In this document: in pieces, positions 34,562 to 44,758 of the stretch | Layout of the letters: the number at the start of each line of letters is the position of its first letter | Numbering within the stretch: the first letter of the stretch is position 1 | Source of the DNA: Melampsora larici-populina 98AG31 | Lineage: Eukaryota > Basidiomycota > Pucciniomycetes > Pucciniales > Melampsoraceae | Length of the DNA: 64,000 bases | Direction of reading: 5' to 3' | NCBI RefSeq assembly: GCF_000204055.1 | Contig: NW_006768827.1 | Span: 389,652-453,651, forward strand | The notes under the pieces: model-generated | Seen by the model: only the letters and a program-made list of their open reading frames with translations | What the model was told of the DNA's origin: nothing | The model's database searches: none | Made by a program: the position numbers and the translations under genes

Positions 34562-34682
34562 AGAGTATAGTTTGTAACAAAACAAACTATAACGAGATGT
34601 GATCTTATAGTAACAAGAGAATAGTTACTATAAGACACATAACTAGATCTTACCTTCAAGTAAGAAACTCACAAGAATGGAT
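34562..34682 (+). repeat. Ngaro terminal repeat B2
   Basis: Right terminus of the element and second copy of B1, with the same three hairpins. It ends AAGAATGGAT. The next base resumes the b2-like exon. Confidence 0.88.
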
Positions 34683-35046
34683 ATGCAGGTAAAAATGCAA
34701 CTCAAGCTTTTGATAATTAAATCCAAACCAAACCATTGGAGAATTCAAAGAAAATCAAAACATGAACAAAATTGATGAAAAGGTAAAGAATCAATTAATT
34801 GAAGTACCTGATCCTTCACAAGTTTTAGATCTAAATTATATTGAAAACTTGACAGAAAAAACTTTAAAACCAAAAGCATGGGGTAAGATTTCACAAAAAA
34901 ACAATCATAAATAACCTTGATCTTTTTTACCAATCTCCATAGCAACTGCTATTACTCATTCAATACAAAAAGATTCAACAAAAATAGAAAGGATGGTAGC
35001 AAAAGATTCAATACAACTCTGGTTTTTGCTCCACCATTAGAATTAG

Positions 35047-35277
35047 GGTACACAAATATTGTTCTGGCAAATTCCAGAACATTTTTTCCAGAACACCAGA
35101 ACCCTTTGGGCAGGTTTCTGGTGTTCTGAAAAAAAATAAACCTTCTGCTGCAGGCCCCGCAAATGAACCGGGGCATTCAAAGTTTCTGAACCCCAGAACA
35201 CCAGAACACACCAAAAAAATACGTCTGGCATTCTGGAAACAGTGTTCTGGAAATCTCCAGAACAATATTTGTGTACC
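35047..35277. mobile_element. 231-bp MITE with 21-bp perfect inverted ends
   Basis: GGTACACAAATATTGTTCTGG at the left and its exact inverse at the right. Several CCAGAACACCAGAAC words fill the subterminal regions. It interrupts the last visible piece of the b2-like remnant (after FAPPLEL). No clear target duplication was found. Confidence 0.82.
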
Positions 35278-35364
35278 ACAAATGTGGAGTAATATCATCT
35301 AATCAACAAAGGATTGTACTCTTGACTCACTCCTTATCTTTATGTGCCACACCCTTTCCTTCAT

Positions 35365-35793
35365 CTACCCAAGTAGAAGTTGAAGCATGCAGTCTCTGGA
35401 ACCTCCTTTAAAAATGTCTTTTGCTCCTCTACCTTCTTTGAAATAAGTTGCTCTTTGTTGATTTTTATGAAGGTCTTCAACCTCTTCTTTTTCATCATTG
35501 TCACAAGTATTGTGACCTTTTCCTTTAGCATATTTCAAGCCTGTGTAGGGGCTAGATTTGTCTTTTTCTCCTCCTTTGGCATAAGCTGCAATAAGAAGAA
35601 AAAATATCTCAGTATCTATCAATCCCAGGTGTTCTTTTGAGAAATGACTCACAATCACCGTGCTGTTGGATGTAACCATCCTTCCACTCTCTATTGGGCG
35701 GTGTCTCAGGAAGGGTGAGCTTCCTAATAGCACCTCATTCCACGTAGTGTTAATTTCACGTAGCCTTTCATAGTTTGTAATGCATAAATACAA
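35365..35793 (-). CDS. Hypothetical 142-codon ORF, unrecognised
   Basis: A minus-strand open frame, TTG-to-ATG start uncertain. It encodes a mixed sequence with a Lys/Glu-rich centre (KGKGHNTCDNDEKEEVEDLH). A possible intron border lies near 35590. No domain was recognised and no neighbour supports it; it may be chance or an eroded retroelement gene. Confidence 0.2.
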   Translation of the reverse strand: MYLCITNYERLREINTTWNEVLLGSSPFLRHRPIESGRMVTSNSTVIVSHFSKEHLGLIDTEIFFLLIAAYAKGGEKDKSSPYTGLKYAKGKGHNTCDNDEKEEVEDLHKNQQRATYFKEGRGAKDIFKGGSRDCMLQLLLG

Positions 35794-36109
35794 GTACTCT
35801 AGTTTGTCCTAGGCAAACCTAAAGTCTCTGTTCTATGAACACTTTGGGTTTCTTGGGGGGGGGCCCCCGCCCAACTGGGCAGAGGGAGGTAGGACCACTG
35901 AGAACTCGGGATGGGAGAGCGCTTCCCCTTGACTCAGGTCATGGGCCTGAGCCTGCAAACTCCCATCCCCAGTGATCTGGGTCAAGGTCACCCTCGCAGT
36001 CGCTGAACACCCCCTAACCGAATGCTGCTGTCTGGAGCATTATGTAAGTGTAACTTATTGCCGCGACCTCCCGCGCATGTCAATCCACAACACCACGTTA
36101 ATTAAATTA

Positions 36110-37180
36110 CTACAATCTAAGTTCTTCGAGCAGTCGTACAGTATTCAACAGATCTGTGTCGCTGTACTCCCTAATGTACAGTTTATAGGCCTTTGACTTC
36201 CATTGACCGAGAGCCACTATCTGTTCTAGAGGACAATCCAAATTCCATCTCAACGACGCACGCCCAACTCGAAACGAATGCCCAGTCAACTTCGTTTTCA
36301 TTCTACTCGTCCATACGTCCGCAAAGATTTTCTGGCACCGTGCCTTTGTCAAAGTTATCCGTTTAACACCACGTTGGTATGAAAACAGGGGGTCATCTTC
36401 TGTCGCATTCGTATCCTTGATCAACCTTTGAACCGCGCATACTGGGTCGAGGAGGGAGCTTTGATTTTGACAGTGGATCTCTTGAATTTCCCCCACGGCT
36501 GCCGTCTTCACTTCTCTTATCTTAATACGTAAGAAATCCATCTGCCCTCCCCAAACCAAGTCCTTCACCCTAACCTGATTCTTACTGTTCGCCGGTTTTA
36601 GCAATTCCCCCAAACGGGCCATGCCCCAAAAGGCAACTAAGGCTACCGTGTACGCCGTTTGGTTTTCTAACGATCCGTCTGACAGACACTCCAGGAGACC
36701 GAACAAATGTTTTATCATCACCGGGTTTTTCTTCTCCTTAGGTTCTTCTCAGAGTTCTAGTTTATGGGCTGCTTTCAGAATTGCTTCTACCCAATTGGTC
36801 GCTGTGTGAGGGTATTCGAAGTCGTGGAATAGATGCCACGCTTTGATGCCTGATAAGTAAGTTCTAATTGTATTCGATTTTATTGGAGGGGATTTCGAGT
36901 CTATCGGTTCTGACGAGTGTTTTGGACCCGCCCAAACCACGAATGCAAACAGCACTTCTCAATCGATCGGTAACAACAGTGATCTAGGCATGTTCTTTTC
37001 TTTAGCAAAGGTGATCAACTTCGAGACACCGGCGTTGTAATGCTTGATTGTTGCGTCGGACCAGCCCCCGTTAATCATGTAAGTCTTGATCGGGTCACTC
37101 GCTACTGAGTTTATGCCGTCTCTGCCTTTGAGGAACTCCATCACTGATGCTACGATTTTCTGTATGGGTATAACGATCAA
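36110..37180 (-). pseudogene. Ngaro tyrosine recombinase with two TGA codons
   Basis: Continuous minus-strand frame apart from TGA at 36959-36961 (PID-stop-EVLFAFVVW) and at 36749-36751 (HKLEL-stop-EEPKEK). Before the first stop is the core-binding domain (SDATIKHYNAGVSKLITFA), then TIRTYLSGIKAWHLFHD. The catalytic domain has Arg in AFWGMARLGELL, His-x-x-Arg in GHSFRVGRASLRW, Trp in GQWKSKAYKLY and the Tyr after it. Both stops would be Arg if CGA were restored by one transition, as in the other Ngaro-like copies of this type; that is inference. The frame ends at 36110 with a normal stop. Confidence 0.8.
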
Positions 37181-37337
37181 GTCTTATAGCGATCGAGTCT
37201 CTCTATTTAGTAGTGGTCTTTGGTAACCAGCTCTCGACTCATGCCTGAGAGCGAGAGGACAACCAAACCCCGGTTCGGGAACAAACTTGGTGCTAAACAA
37301 GGTGGTCAATCAGAAGAATCAAGAAGAATCCATTTCA

Positions 37338-39155
37338 CTAGCACTGTTTTACTACTAATCTCAGGTCATTTGGTACAACTATCTCTACACGATCTTCCAT
37401 ACTACGGTTATCCAAACCTCTAGATAGTAAGTCTGCCATGTTGTCACCGGTCGCTACCCTTTTCGCTACTACATCACATTGCAGCTCAGCTAATAGCTTT
37501 TGCACTTGCTTCCATTCCTCGTTTACAGCCTGATCACCTGACTTATGTTTATCGACCGCAGCTTGTGACGTCGTATTGTTGGTGAGCACAATGAAGCACT
37601 TCCCGCGCACGTCTCTCAACTTACTTAATACTAACAAACCTAACCTTATCGCAACCGTCTCGGCCCAGGCTATATTCCGCTTTCCTCTATGTGTCGTAAT
37701 CAGGCTCCAACCTTTCACTAGACGAAATTCTGCCCACTTAGAGCCAATCAATACGCCTATTCCTGACATCGATGCGTCACCTACCCACTCAACATCTATA
37801 GGTACCGAATCAGGAATTATTCGTCGAGGTTGGAAGTTTTCTAACGCGGCCTGCCACTCTAACAGGTCCTCCCTCACATCTCTTGGAACCTTCCTCAGCG
37901 CGGACGATACCTTCCATTCTGCTTCCCAGCGATGTAAACTGGGCATATAGCATCTCATATTTGGAACTATGTGAGTTGTATGAACCAACCTTCCTATCAG
38001 TTTCTCCGCTTGCTTAAGATTGAACGACACTTCCGGAGCCAAGAAATCATTGACTTGCTGTTTTCTTTCGATGAATTTCTCTTCGGGTAATCGAACGGTC
38101 CTCTCTGCCACGTTCCAGATGAAGCCTATATACCGTTGCTCATCTGCGAACTCGTGTACTTTCTCCGTGTTCGACGACACACCCATCTCCGCGCTTAGAA
38201 GAACAATATCTTGGATGGTGGTTACGTTTCCTTCTTCTTTTATGAGCAGATTATCATCCACCCACCTGAAAGCGGTGACTAAGTTAAAATGTTTGATCAC
38301 AATTTTCCTCCACAAATCCGCAGGTCTACCAAACACACCGCATCCTGCTACACCGCCAAACTGAACACGTGTATCAAGCCACATCCTTCTCCGAAGATCC
38401 ATAATGAGAAGAAACCGCCATTGAGATGGGTGAATAGCAATCTGCCGATAGGCCTTCTCCCAATCGAATATTGCCACTTTATACTTCCCCAGGTGAGTCC
38501 TAAAGAAGATTGCCACTACCTTGAAATCAGCCCAGCTTGTCACGAATTCCTTCTTGTCGACGAAGCTGTTTACTGACAGAGTTTCTTCTACATTCTGAGG
38601 AAAGGATAGGTCATTGATGATCCTGAAAGATCCATCCCCGTTGATGACACTACCCATCGGGCTGGACCTGAAGAAACCCAATTTTTTAAAAACTTCCATG
38701 TGGGTGAATGGCCCAAATATCCTGTTTGCTCTTTGTTCTTTCGCTAGTGTGTTCTCTATCTTTTCTGCCGCTTGCTTAGCTGACTCGTGATTGGGCGGTG
38801 TGAACCAACGGCGATCACCCAACGTATGATCAGGAATTCCCTGATGGAACCCTTTCCGACAACCTTCTAGGACTTCTTCGGCATCACCTTCAATCCCGTA
38901 TAGCTCAACTAACGTTCTCCATTTCTCCAAATTAAGGTCACACACCGCCACTTCCTTAGGCCAACAAGGGTCATAACTTCCTCCTGAATTCGAATAAGGT
39001 AGCAACTCCACAGGTCCGGACCTCTCAACTGACTCGTCGAGCACAATTCTCGGGCCAGCTCCGGGCATTCTCCGATCACGAAACCTTGAGCTAGGCGATG
39101 GGGCATTCTCACGTATTGTTGGGCTACACAGTTTAGGGGAAGGTAGGCACGCCAT
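37338..39155 (-). CDS. Ngaro reverse transcriptase-RNase H protein, RNase H site altered
   Basis: About 605 codons from the ATG at 39153-39155. RT landmarks: FHQGIPDHTLGDRRW, GFFRSSPMGSVINGDG, RIINDLSFP, IFDWEKAYRQI, GGVAGCGVFGRPADLW, FRWVDDNLLI, EQRYIGFIWN. RNase H landmarks: GDASMSGIGVLIG, AWAETVAIRLGL, then IVLTNNTTSQ where the plus-strand Ngaro has ITDNTGTE, and GDNMADLLSRG. The Asp-to-Asn change removes one of the metal-binding acids and would result from CpG to CpA on this strand (ACCGAC to ACCAAC). The open frame is otherwise complete. Without the RNase H activity the element probably cannot finish second-strand synthesis. Confidence 0.83.
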   Translation of the reverse strand: MACLPSPKLCSPTIRENAPSPSSRFRDRRMPGAGPRIVLDESVERSGPVELLPYSNSGGSYDPCWPKEVAVCDLNLEKWRTLVELYGIEGDAEEVLEGCRKGFHQGIPDHTLGDRRWFTPPNHESAKQAAEKIENTLAKEQRANRIFGPFTHMEVFKKLGFFRSSPMGSVINGDGSFRIINDLSFPQNVEETLSVNSFVDKKEFVTSWADFKVVAIFFRTHLGKYKVAIFDWEKAYRQIAIHPSQWRFLLIMDLRRRMWLDTRVQFGGVAGCGVFGRPADLWRKIVIKHFNLVTAFRWVDDNLLIKEEGNVTTIQDIVLLSAEMGVSSNTEKVHEFADEQRYIGFIWNVAERTVRLPEEKFIERKQQVNDFLAPEVSFNLKQAEKLIGRLVHTTHIVPNMRCYMPSLHRWEAEWKVSSALRKVPRDVREDLLEWQAALENFQPRRIIPDSVPIDVEWVGDASMSGIGVLIGSKWAEFRLVKGWSLITTHRGKRNIAWAETVAIRLGLLVLSKLRDVRGKCFIVLTNNTTSQAAVDKHKSGDQAVNEEWKQVQKLLAELQCDVVAKRVATGDNMADLLSRGLDNRSMEDRVEIVVPNDLRLVVKQC

Positions 39156-39464
39156 CGTCAGAAACTTATCCAACAAACTTATCGGCTTTCATCAAACACG
39201 ACAGGGAGTACGGTGTATACAATGAGTCGAGGTAGAAAACATGGCGAAGATCAAACATGAGCCGGACAGGAGCAGTCAAGTTGCATGCGACAGGAACATT
39301 GTATGCCTCAGACAACCTTCGACAGACAAGGAGCCGGTACAAAACCAAGAAACATGAGACGAGCTTGTTTGGGTGGACAACACACACCATTGCGTAGTGT
39401 ATACGACTTAATTTTCCATGACAAACTCTAGACAAAAGGTAATGGCTCAATCACGTTGGAGGGC

Positions 39465-41377
39465 TTACTTTGCCTTCCCTTGGCCGCCAAACTTAGGACC
39501 CACGGGCCCGCGCTCCTCGCCTCGGCGGTCATCGCGCCTATCTTCACGTTTCCAAGAACCGCTGCCTTCAGCTCTTCTCTCGTCATAATCATTGTTTCCT
39601 CGCCTACCCCTAGGTGGAGCCTCGAAACCACCTCCGCCATTCCAGCGACCACCCCTGCCACGTCCACGGTTCCTACGGCTCCCATGTCCCCTATCCTCAG
39701 CGTCGTTGAAGCTCACACCTCCTGGGCCGTCATAAACCACCTGATTTGCAAAGGCCCAAGATCTCGCATTCGGTTTCCCGTAAGTAGAACTCATAGAATG
39801 GTCGTTCCTGGTAGATCCGAAGGTGTTCTCATTGTGACGCATCCGTTCGCCGCTGATCGGGTTAATGTGAGACTTGACTTGCCCTTCTGCATAAGGATTA
39901 CAGTCTGCGAACCGAGGGTCGAAGTCACCCAAACGTTCTGTCTCTAGACGGGCATCCCTCTCGATCGTTTCGTTCCGGTCTCCGGGGTCCGCTAATTTGC
40001 CGTCAGAGTTCCGAATAGTAAGCACCGTTGTTCGTATTGCCATATCGTACCGAAAAGCCATTGGCCAACTCCTCCTTTCTCTCATAATTGCGAACACGTT
40101 CTCTTTATGGACCTTGAAACGCTTGGCTAGGCCGACATGTTTGTAATGCACCAGATAGGCCACGAAGAGATCGAAAGCTGTCACCCACTCTCCGAAGGAC
40201 ATCTTCCACTCTTCTGGAACCTCCATGCCGACATACTTGTCATCTTTATCTTTTGAAGTTCGGGGGCGAGAGGTTGTCCTAAGCAGGTCCAATTTCAACC
40301 AATTGATATTGAAGATAGACAGTGGTACGTATCCCACTAGTGGCGAGAGTTTGTCGTGCCAATGTTTTGATAAGCTGACTAGACCGGTGTTTTCTATGCC
40401 CTTGGTACTGACTTCGGGTTTCGATTTAGCCGTTGACTTTGACGTGTCAGTTTCTTTTGAAGACGGAGTCGCATCATTGTCGGTATCTTTAGTTAAGTCG
40501 AAACAAGGAGCTTGTTTGGAAGTCGGGTTGGCAAGAGTCTTAGGTAGGCATCCAAGTCCTGTCGTAAATCCATTAGGCGTCACTGAGCCTGAAGCATTGG
40601 TTAAGGACAATCCATTGGCGATCAACCAAGAGTGCATGCCCTTCGGTGGGCTAACCACGGCAGACGTCGTGTTCCTGCGCGGAGGTGACTTATTGACTGG
40701 GACAGCAAATGGAAATACATTGTGCAATTTAGTACTATTACTCGTTCACACATCTCTGAGAGGCATCACCTCGCGGTGGCATCACTTGTAAGTGGTAATC
40801 ACTTCGCGTGTCGCGGCATCACCCTAGGTGGTCAATTCGAAGAAGGCTTACCGGTTGCATTGCCTCCAACGTTCTCTTCAGCGATTAATCCTGTCGAGTT
40901 TGAAGCTGCAGGGTGGATGACAGAGGTACGATTTGACCCCTGGGTTGTACCTAAACCTACTTGACTGATTGCTGACAAACCGCTTCCTGGTTGAAGATTA
41001 GATGCCGAAGGCGCTCCAGGAGTTGCACTTCCATTTGCGTTGGCGCCCGGCACTGTGAGTGTCACCGACGGGGTTCCGCCTTCCTGGTTCCTGTTCTCGA
41101 CAGCAGGTCTAGCCGATCCTCTAGCAGTTCGACGACCTCGTCCCCGGTTCCCACCTCGTTGGCTGCTCGTCGCAGTAGGCGTAGCTTCCTCAGCGGCAGG
41201 TGACCGGTCGGGTCCCAATGGGGGATTCGTTGTCTGTTCAGAATCTAATGCTGGGACGGACGTCGCTCTTAATCTCGCACTTGACCTTCTCAACATATGA
41301 GTAAACCTTTCCGTGTTAGACGTATTTCCTGTGGAAGTGTCCGTTATTACAGGGTTGTTGATGTTATCCGTTGACAT
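39465..41377 (-). CDS. Ngaro Gag-like protein, two exons
   Basis: Exon 1 starts at ATG 41375-41377 (MSTDNINNPVITD) and runs to a GTAAGC donor at about 40851. It is Ser/Thr/Pro/Asn-rich and disordered. Exon 2 begins after a CCCAG acceptor near 40698 and ends at 39465. It carries the block shared with the other Ngaro (YVPLSIFNINWLKLD, WVTAFDLFVAYL, WPMAFRYDMAIR, FADCNPYAEGQ) and then an Arg/Gly-rich tail (GSRRNRGRGRGGRWNGGGGF, RGEERGPVG) suited to RNA binding. About 290 bases separate its stop from the RT start. No stop interrupts the frame. Confidence 0.75.
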
Positions 41378-41399
41378 GTTGATTTCAATAATGAAAACT

Positions 41400-43470
41400 A
41401 AGAAGGATTTCGAAAAGAGAGCTTCAAGCCAGATGGCTTCAAGTAGGAGATGAGAGAGTGAAATTCCCGGGATCCGAGTGTGGGATAGTCGACTATGGGG
41501 AAGTTGACGCGTGGGGGAGAAAGCAGGAGTTAAGGGATTTTCCTTTTACTCCAAATCTTTGAGCTCGCGTCGGGAGAAACCTACCCTCGGTAGAAGGCTG
41601 TTTTCTCCCACTTCCCATAGGCCGACCCCGCCACTCATCGTGGAAACAGACGGTACCGTCGTGCCTTTGGGTACCGTCTACCATCATTGACTCAGTCTTA
41701 TTCTTTGCTATCTCTAAAAGGTTTGGTTTTTGATAGATGGATCTCCTGAGCTACCATTGACATGTTGCTCTAAAACTATCTTTCTAACTGATAAGTCATA
41801 ATGTCATGCAGTAAACCAACAGAATTGATTGTCAATTTCTTTTACGTAGTCAAAGTGTTTCCTGAATCTTTCCAGATCAATTTCTTATTAATGCTATTTC
41901 CTCAAGGTTTATAACTCTAACAAAGGTACTTATGCTTTCACAAAAGGCTTATGATCATACATTTCAGTTACATATCTAATGAATAAATCACCACATCTGA
42001 TCCACTTGTAAAAATCTCTTTTTTTAGCTCATTATACATCAGCAGCAAACCAAGAAATCACATTCAAACTTAATAAATCAGACTTGATTTTTTAGCTTAT
42101 TGTCAATCAGCAGCAAACCAAGAAATTCCATTCAAACGTAACCATTAAGTTTCAATCAATCTACAAAATACATTTCCTTCAGATAACCATTGATGAGTTT
42201 CACCCAATTTCTTTGAATTCTAAAAAGACAGAATGAATTGTAACCATTTTGTATTGCATGTGATAAAGAGCAGCAGTGAAAGAAGCCAAAAAGTCAAATC
42301 TAAACAAGAAGTATCTCCTTCTTTCATCAGTATTACCAAAGTCCAACTATCATTGAAGATTCAATTCATCCTGTGGTTCAATATTTATCTGATATTCAAA
42401 TGAGAAAAACAACCTCCTTGGCACTACTGCTGCTTTTACCTCACCTCAGATTATATTTGATTGAGAATCTTCATCTTAACCTCTGGTTAAAAATGACACC
42501 TGGAATTACATTACCAAAATATGAGTTAAGCCAAACACCCAATGCAGATAATAAAAAAAATCATGGTCAGTGCATTCTTACAAAATAAATTGCTTGCTAT
42601 TCACGGCTTACAATGTCAATATCCTTGGCTTCAATTCTTGACTTAATTCTGAATTGTTCTCTAAAAAAAAAATCTGAGTAATACAATCAATTGATTATCT
42701 GTATCAAGATCAAAAATTGATGAAAATCTCAGAACACCATTTTTTGCAATACCAACTTCACTTCTATACCAAGCAAAGGTTTTCTATAAGCTGAGACAAT
42801 AGGGTACTTGATGTACTCTGGAATGGAAACTGTTGGGTGGTTAGGGATTAAATTTAGGGCAAGGACATTGTCTCCCTGCTCCAAGGGTATGTGACATTGC
42901 CTCTGTTCAAAAAATCATGATTTTTCCCAACCCTGAATTCCACCACATTTAGGTGTGGTCTTCACACCCCACTCAATCCCTTTCCTTTCCTGTTGCTTTC
43001 TCCTAGCAACAACAGTCTACCAACTTACCTTCGATTTCCCTGGTGGAGTTTTAGTCCTCTCAAGATTTAATATACTTGGCTTGGGGTTGTGTTGCTCACA
43101 CCCGTAAATTAATGCCCTTTACATCATACAATAGATTCTGACGTGTTGGAATCTAACCAATTGTCTGTAACAAAGATTTCAGCTTGGGTGATGTGGGGCC
43201 TGGTGCCAGCATAGCTTCCAATAATCCTTGCAACTGAGATGTGCTCTCTTTATGGATGCGGCGCCCGCCGCCCAATATGACTAGTAACAATGTATAGTCA
43301 AACCATTCAAGCAAGTCTTTTCCTTTCTCAACCAAATTCAAATAACTTAATGCTGATCACCATTGATTTACTATTTACAGTCATCACCATGAATTCTATT
43401 TTCATATTTACCAATCTCATCTCCACTGAAATTCACTTCAATTTCAATGAATCAATGATTAATTCAAGAT
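41400..43470. other. AT-rich region, no gene supported
   Basis: The first 300 bases may belong to the Ngaro-like element and contain GTACCGTC repeats. The rest is AT-rich, with repeated CAGCAGCAAACCAAGAAAT at about 42041 and 42110. Short open frames (for example 42373-42588) have no recognised motif. Confidence 0.35.
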
Positions 43471-44150
43471 TCACTCAATTCTCTGATAGATGATAAAACT
43501 TCTACTCCAATTAAAACAATCTATAAATCAAAATCAAACCAACACCATCAAAATGAAAAATGGTATGATCTTAAAATATTAGGCTCAAACAATACAAGAA
43601 ACTCTTCTAGGTCAATTGTTTTACATTTACAAACACCAAATTGTATAGATGCAATGACATGTAAGTTTAGGTGTAAGCTTTGGTTTCAGTCAGAAAGATG
43701 GTGTTTAAATCAAGAACTGAAACACTTGATGCGAAAGCATGGGATCAATTTGAAAATGTGAAGTACAATTTCGCTTTGAGAACAGTGTTAGAACTGTTGA
43801 AATATATTGTTTAAATCTCTTTCAACATCCAGTTTTGTTACATGTTGTGACAAATCAAGCAGTTTTTGGAAAAATCACAGTTGAAGAATGTGTTGAACAA
43901 AATTTCAGACAGCATGGTTGAAGAGGGGTCTAACTCAATGTTGGATTTTTGTGAGAATTGAATTCATGACCTCAAAGGAATCTGGATGGAATCTGGAAGA
44001 AAATCAATGATGAAAGGATTAGCTCAAATCTTTCAAAGGTGGTTCATGAAAGAGAATTGATGAAAACCTTTGATGAGTTAGTTCGATCCGGAACAGATTC
44101 AAAAGAATTTGTAAGCTTGATGAACCCATCGACTTCATCTTGATTGGAAA
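43470..44150 (+). pseudogene. Unrecognised eroded host gene pieces
   Basis: Coding-like stretches occur in different plus-strand frames: IYKSKSNQHHQNEKWYDLK followed by LGSNNTRNSSRSIVLHL and ending near a GTAAGT at 43670; then KSRTETLDAKAWDQFENVK (43700-43760); then NLFQHPVLLHVVTNQAVFGK with ITVEECVEQNFRQHG (43815-43920); then TFDELVRSGTDSKEF (44070-44110). The stretches read like exons of one protein broken by shifts and stops. I do not recognise the family, and the frames could be chance in AT-rich DNA. Confidence 0.3.
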
Positions 44151-44164
44151 AAGCTTGACGGTTT

Positions 44165-44758
44165 GAGGCGAAACCTATTGGGGAGGGTCTTTTGCTGTGT
44201 TCTTGTTTGTTTGTTTGTTTTTGAAATCACCCTATTCCCCAAAAATACCGGTATCGTTCCCTGAGAACAATGTGATCCCCGTCCCCGTCCCCTACGCCGG
44301 GGATTGACCGGGGCCAGGGCCTTGAACTAACGCACTATGAAAAAAAGGGAAAACGCTCGAACAATCAATTCATGGATGGAAGGAACGAACTCTTATACAC
44401 CACGGGTAGGATTCGAATCTGCACAATGTCCGCCGACCGCCTGGGTCTGAGACACGCCGCACGTCCGAAAGCTGGCCATTCCAGGGCGGGCGATAGGCGA
44501 CCCCTCTCGAAGACAGGCCGCCCTAAGACCTCGATGTTACAGGTCACCCCAAGGCCAGCAAACCCTGCCTGCACACCGTCAGTGACGGATAACAGACAGC
44601 CTTTACATGAAGCGTCTCCGGACCGCCTCATTCCAACTGTAGGCGACAAATCACCACCCAAAGGCCGTCTTGCCTTGTATAAGGTGGAGCTCAGCATTCA
44701 CCACACCCGCACCAGCTTCGACTCCTCGACTTCGTTTGAGCATTCACCCGGCATTTAA
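44165..44758. other. GC-rich leader of the Plavaka-like gene, with a tRNA-like T-arm
   Basis: Base composition rises sharply after about 44260. On the minus strand around 44410 there is a T-loop-like sequence (AGATTCGAATCCTACC), but its stem pairs poorly and no acceptor stem closes. It may be a tRNA-derived repeat. The Plavaka-like gene starts at 44759. Confidence 0.4.

Larger units (their letters stand above)
26749..34682 (+). mobile_element. Ngaro-type (DIRS order) tyrosine-recombinase retrotransposon, A1-ORFs-B1-A2-B2
   Basis: Left end A1 (26749-26959) reappears as A2 (34208-34418). B1 (34091-34210) lies just before A2 and reappears as B2 (34562-34682) at the right end. This split direct-repeat order, with a Gag-like ORF, an RT/RNase H ORF and a tyrosine recombinase in between, is the published layout of Ngaro elements. 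There is no target duplication: removing the element leaves a continuous HPGG exon of the b2-like gene. It contains a later foldback insertion (26973-27954) and a 100-base assembly gap (33989-34088). All ORFs are long and splice-linked, so the copy may be young. Confidence 0.85.
26727..35046 (+). pseudogene. Flavocytochrome b2 (L-lactate dehydrogenase)-like gene remnant, split by a Ngaro element
   Basis: After a TACAG acceptor, the bases 26727-26748 continue, once the Ngaro element is removed, into 34683 onward. The join reads HPGGLICRYAGKNATQAF. This is the heme-binding HPGG half of a cytochrome b5 domain with its usual YAGK-AT-AF continuation and a PLEN segment after a stop. A second frame at 34760-34889 (PSQVLDLNYIENL, TLKPKAWG) ends at a GTAAGA donor. 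After the acceptor at 34940 a shifted frame reads CYYSFNTKRFNKNRKD. L/N-x3-IE-L..TL-x4-AW-x-YYS matches the start of the FMN domain in L-lactate dehydrogenase (cytochrome b2). A stop, frameshifts and two insertions show it is dead. The rest of the FMN domain was not found. Confidence 0.68.
36110..41390 (-). mobile_element. Second Ngaro-like retrotransposon, minus strand, mutated
   Basis: In order on the minus strand it carries a two-exon Gag-like gene, an RT/RNase H gene and a tyrosine recombinase. This is the same order and domain set as the element at 26.7-34.7 kb but with low sequence similarity. Flanking sequences (35850-36110 and 41390-41700) were compared by eye and no split direct repeats were found, so the true borders are unknown; only the coding span is given. 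The recombinase holds two TGA codons and the RNase H lacks a catalytic Asp. Confidence 0.75.

Noticed and set aside
35850..36110. Search for split direct repeats of the second Ngaro here and at 41390-41900
   Set aside because: No shared stretch long enough to call was seen, so borders of that element are left open.
44380..44470. tRNA-like sequence on the minus strand (GATTCGAATC T-loop)
   Set aside because: The T-stem pairs at only about three of five positions, the anticodon stem does not close and no acceptor stem matches; at most a tRNA-derived repeat.
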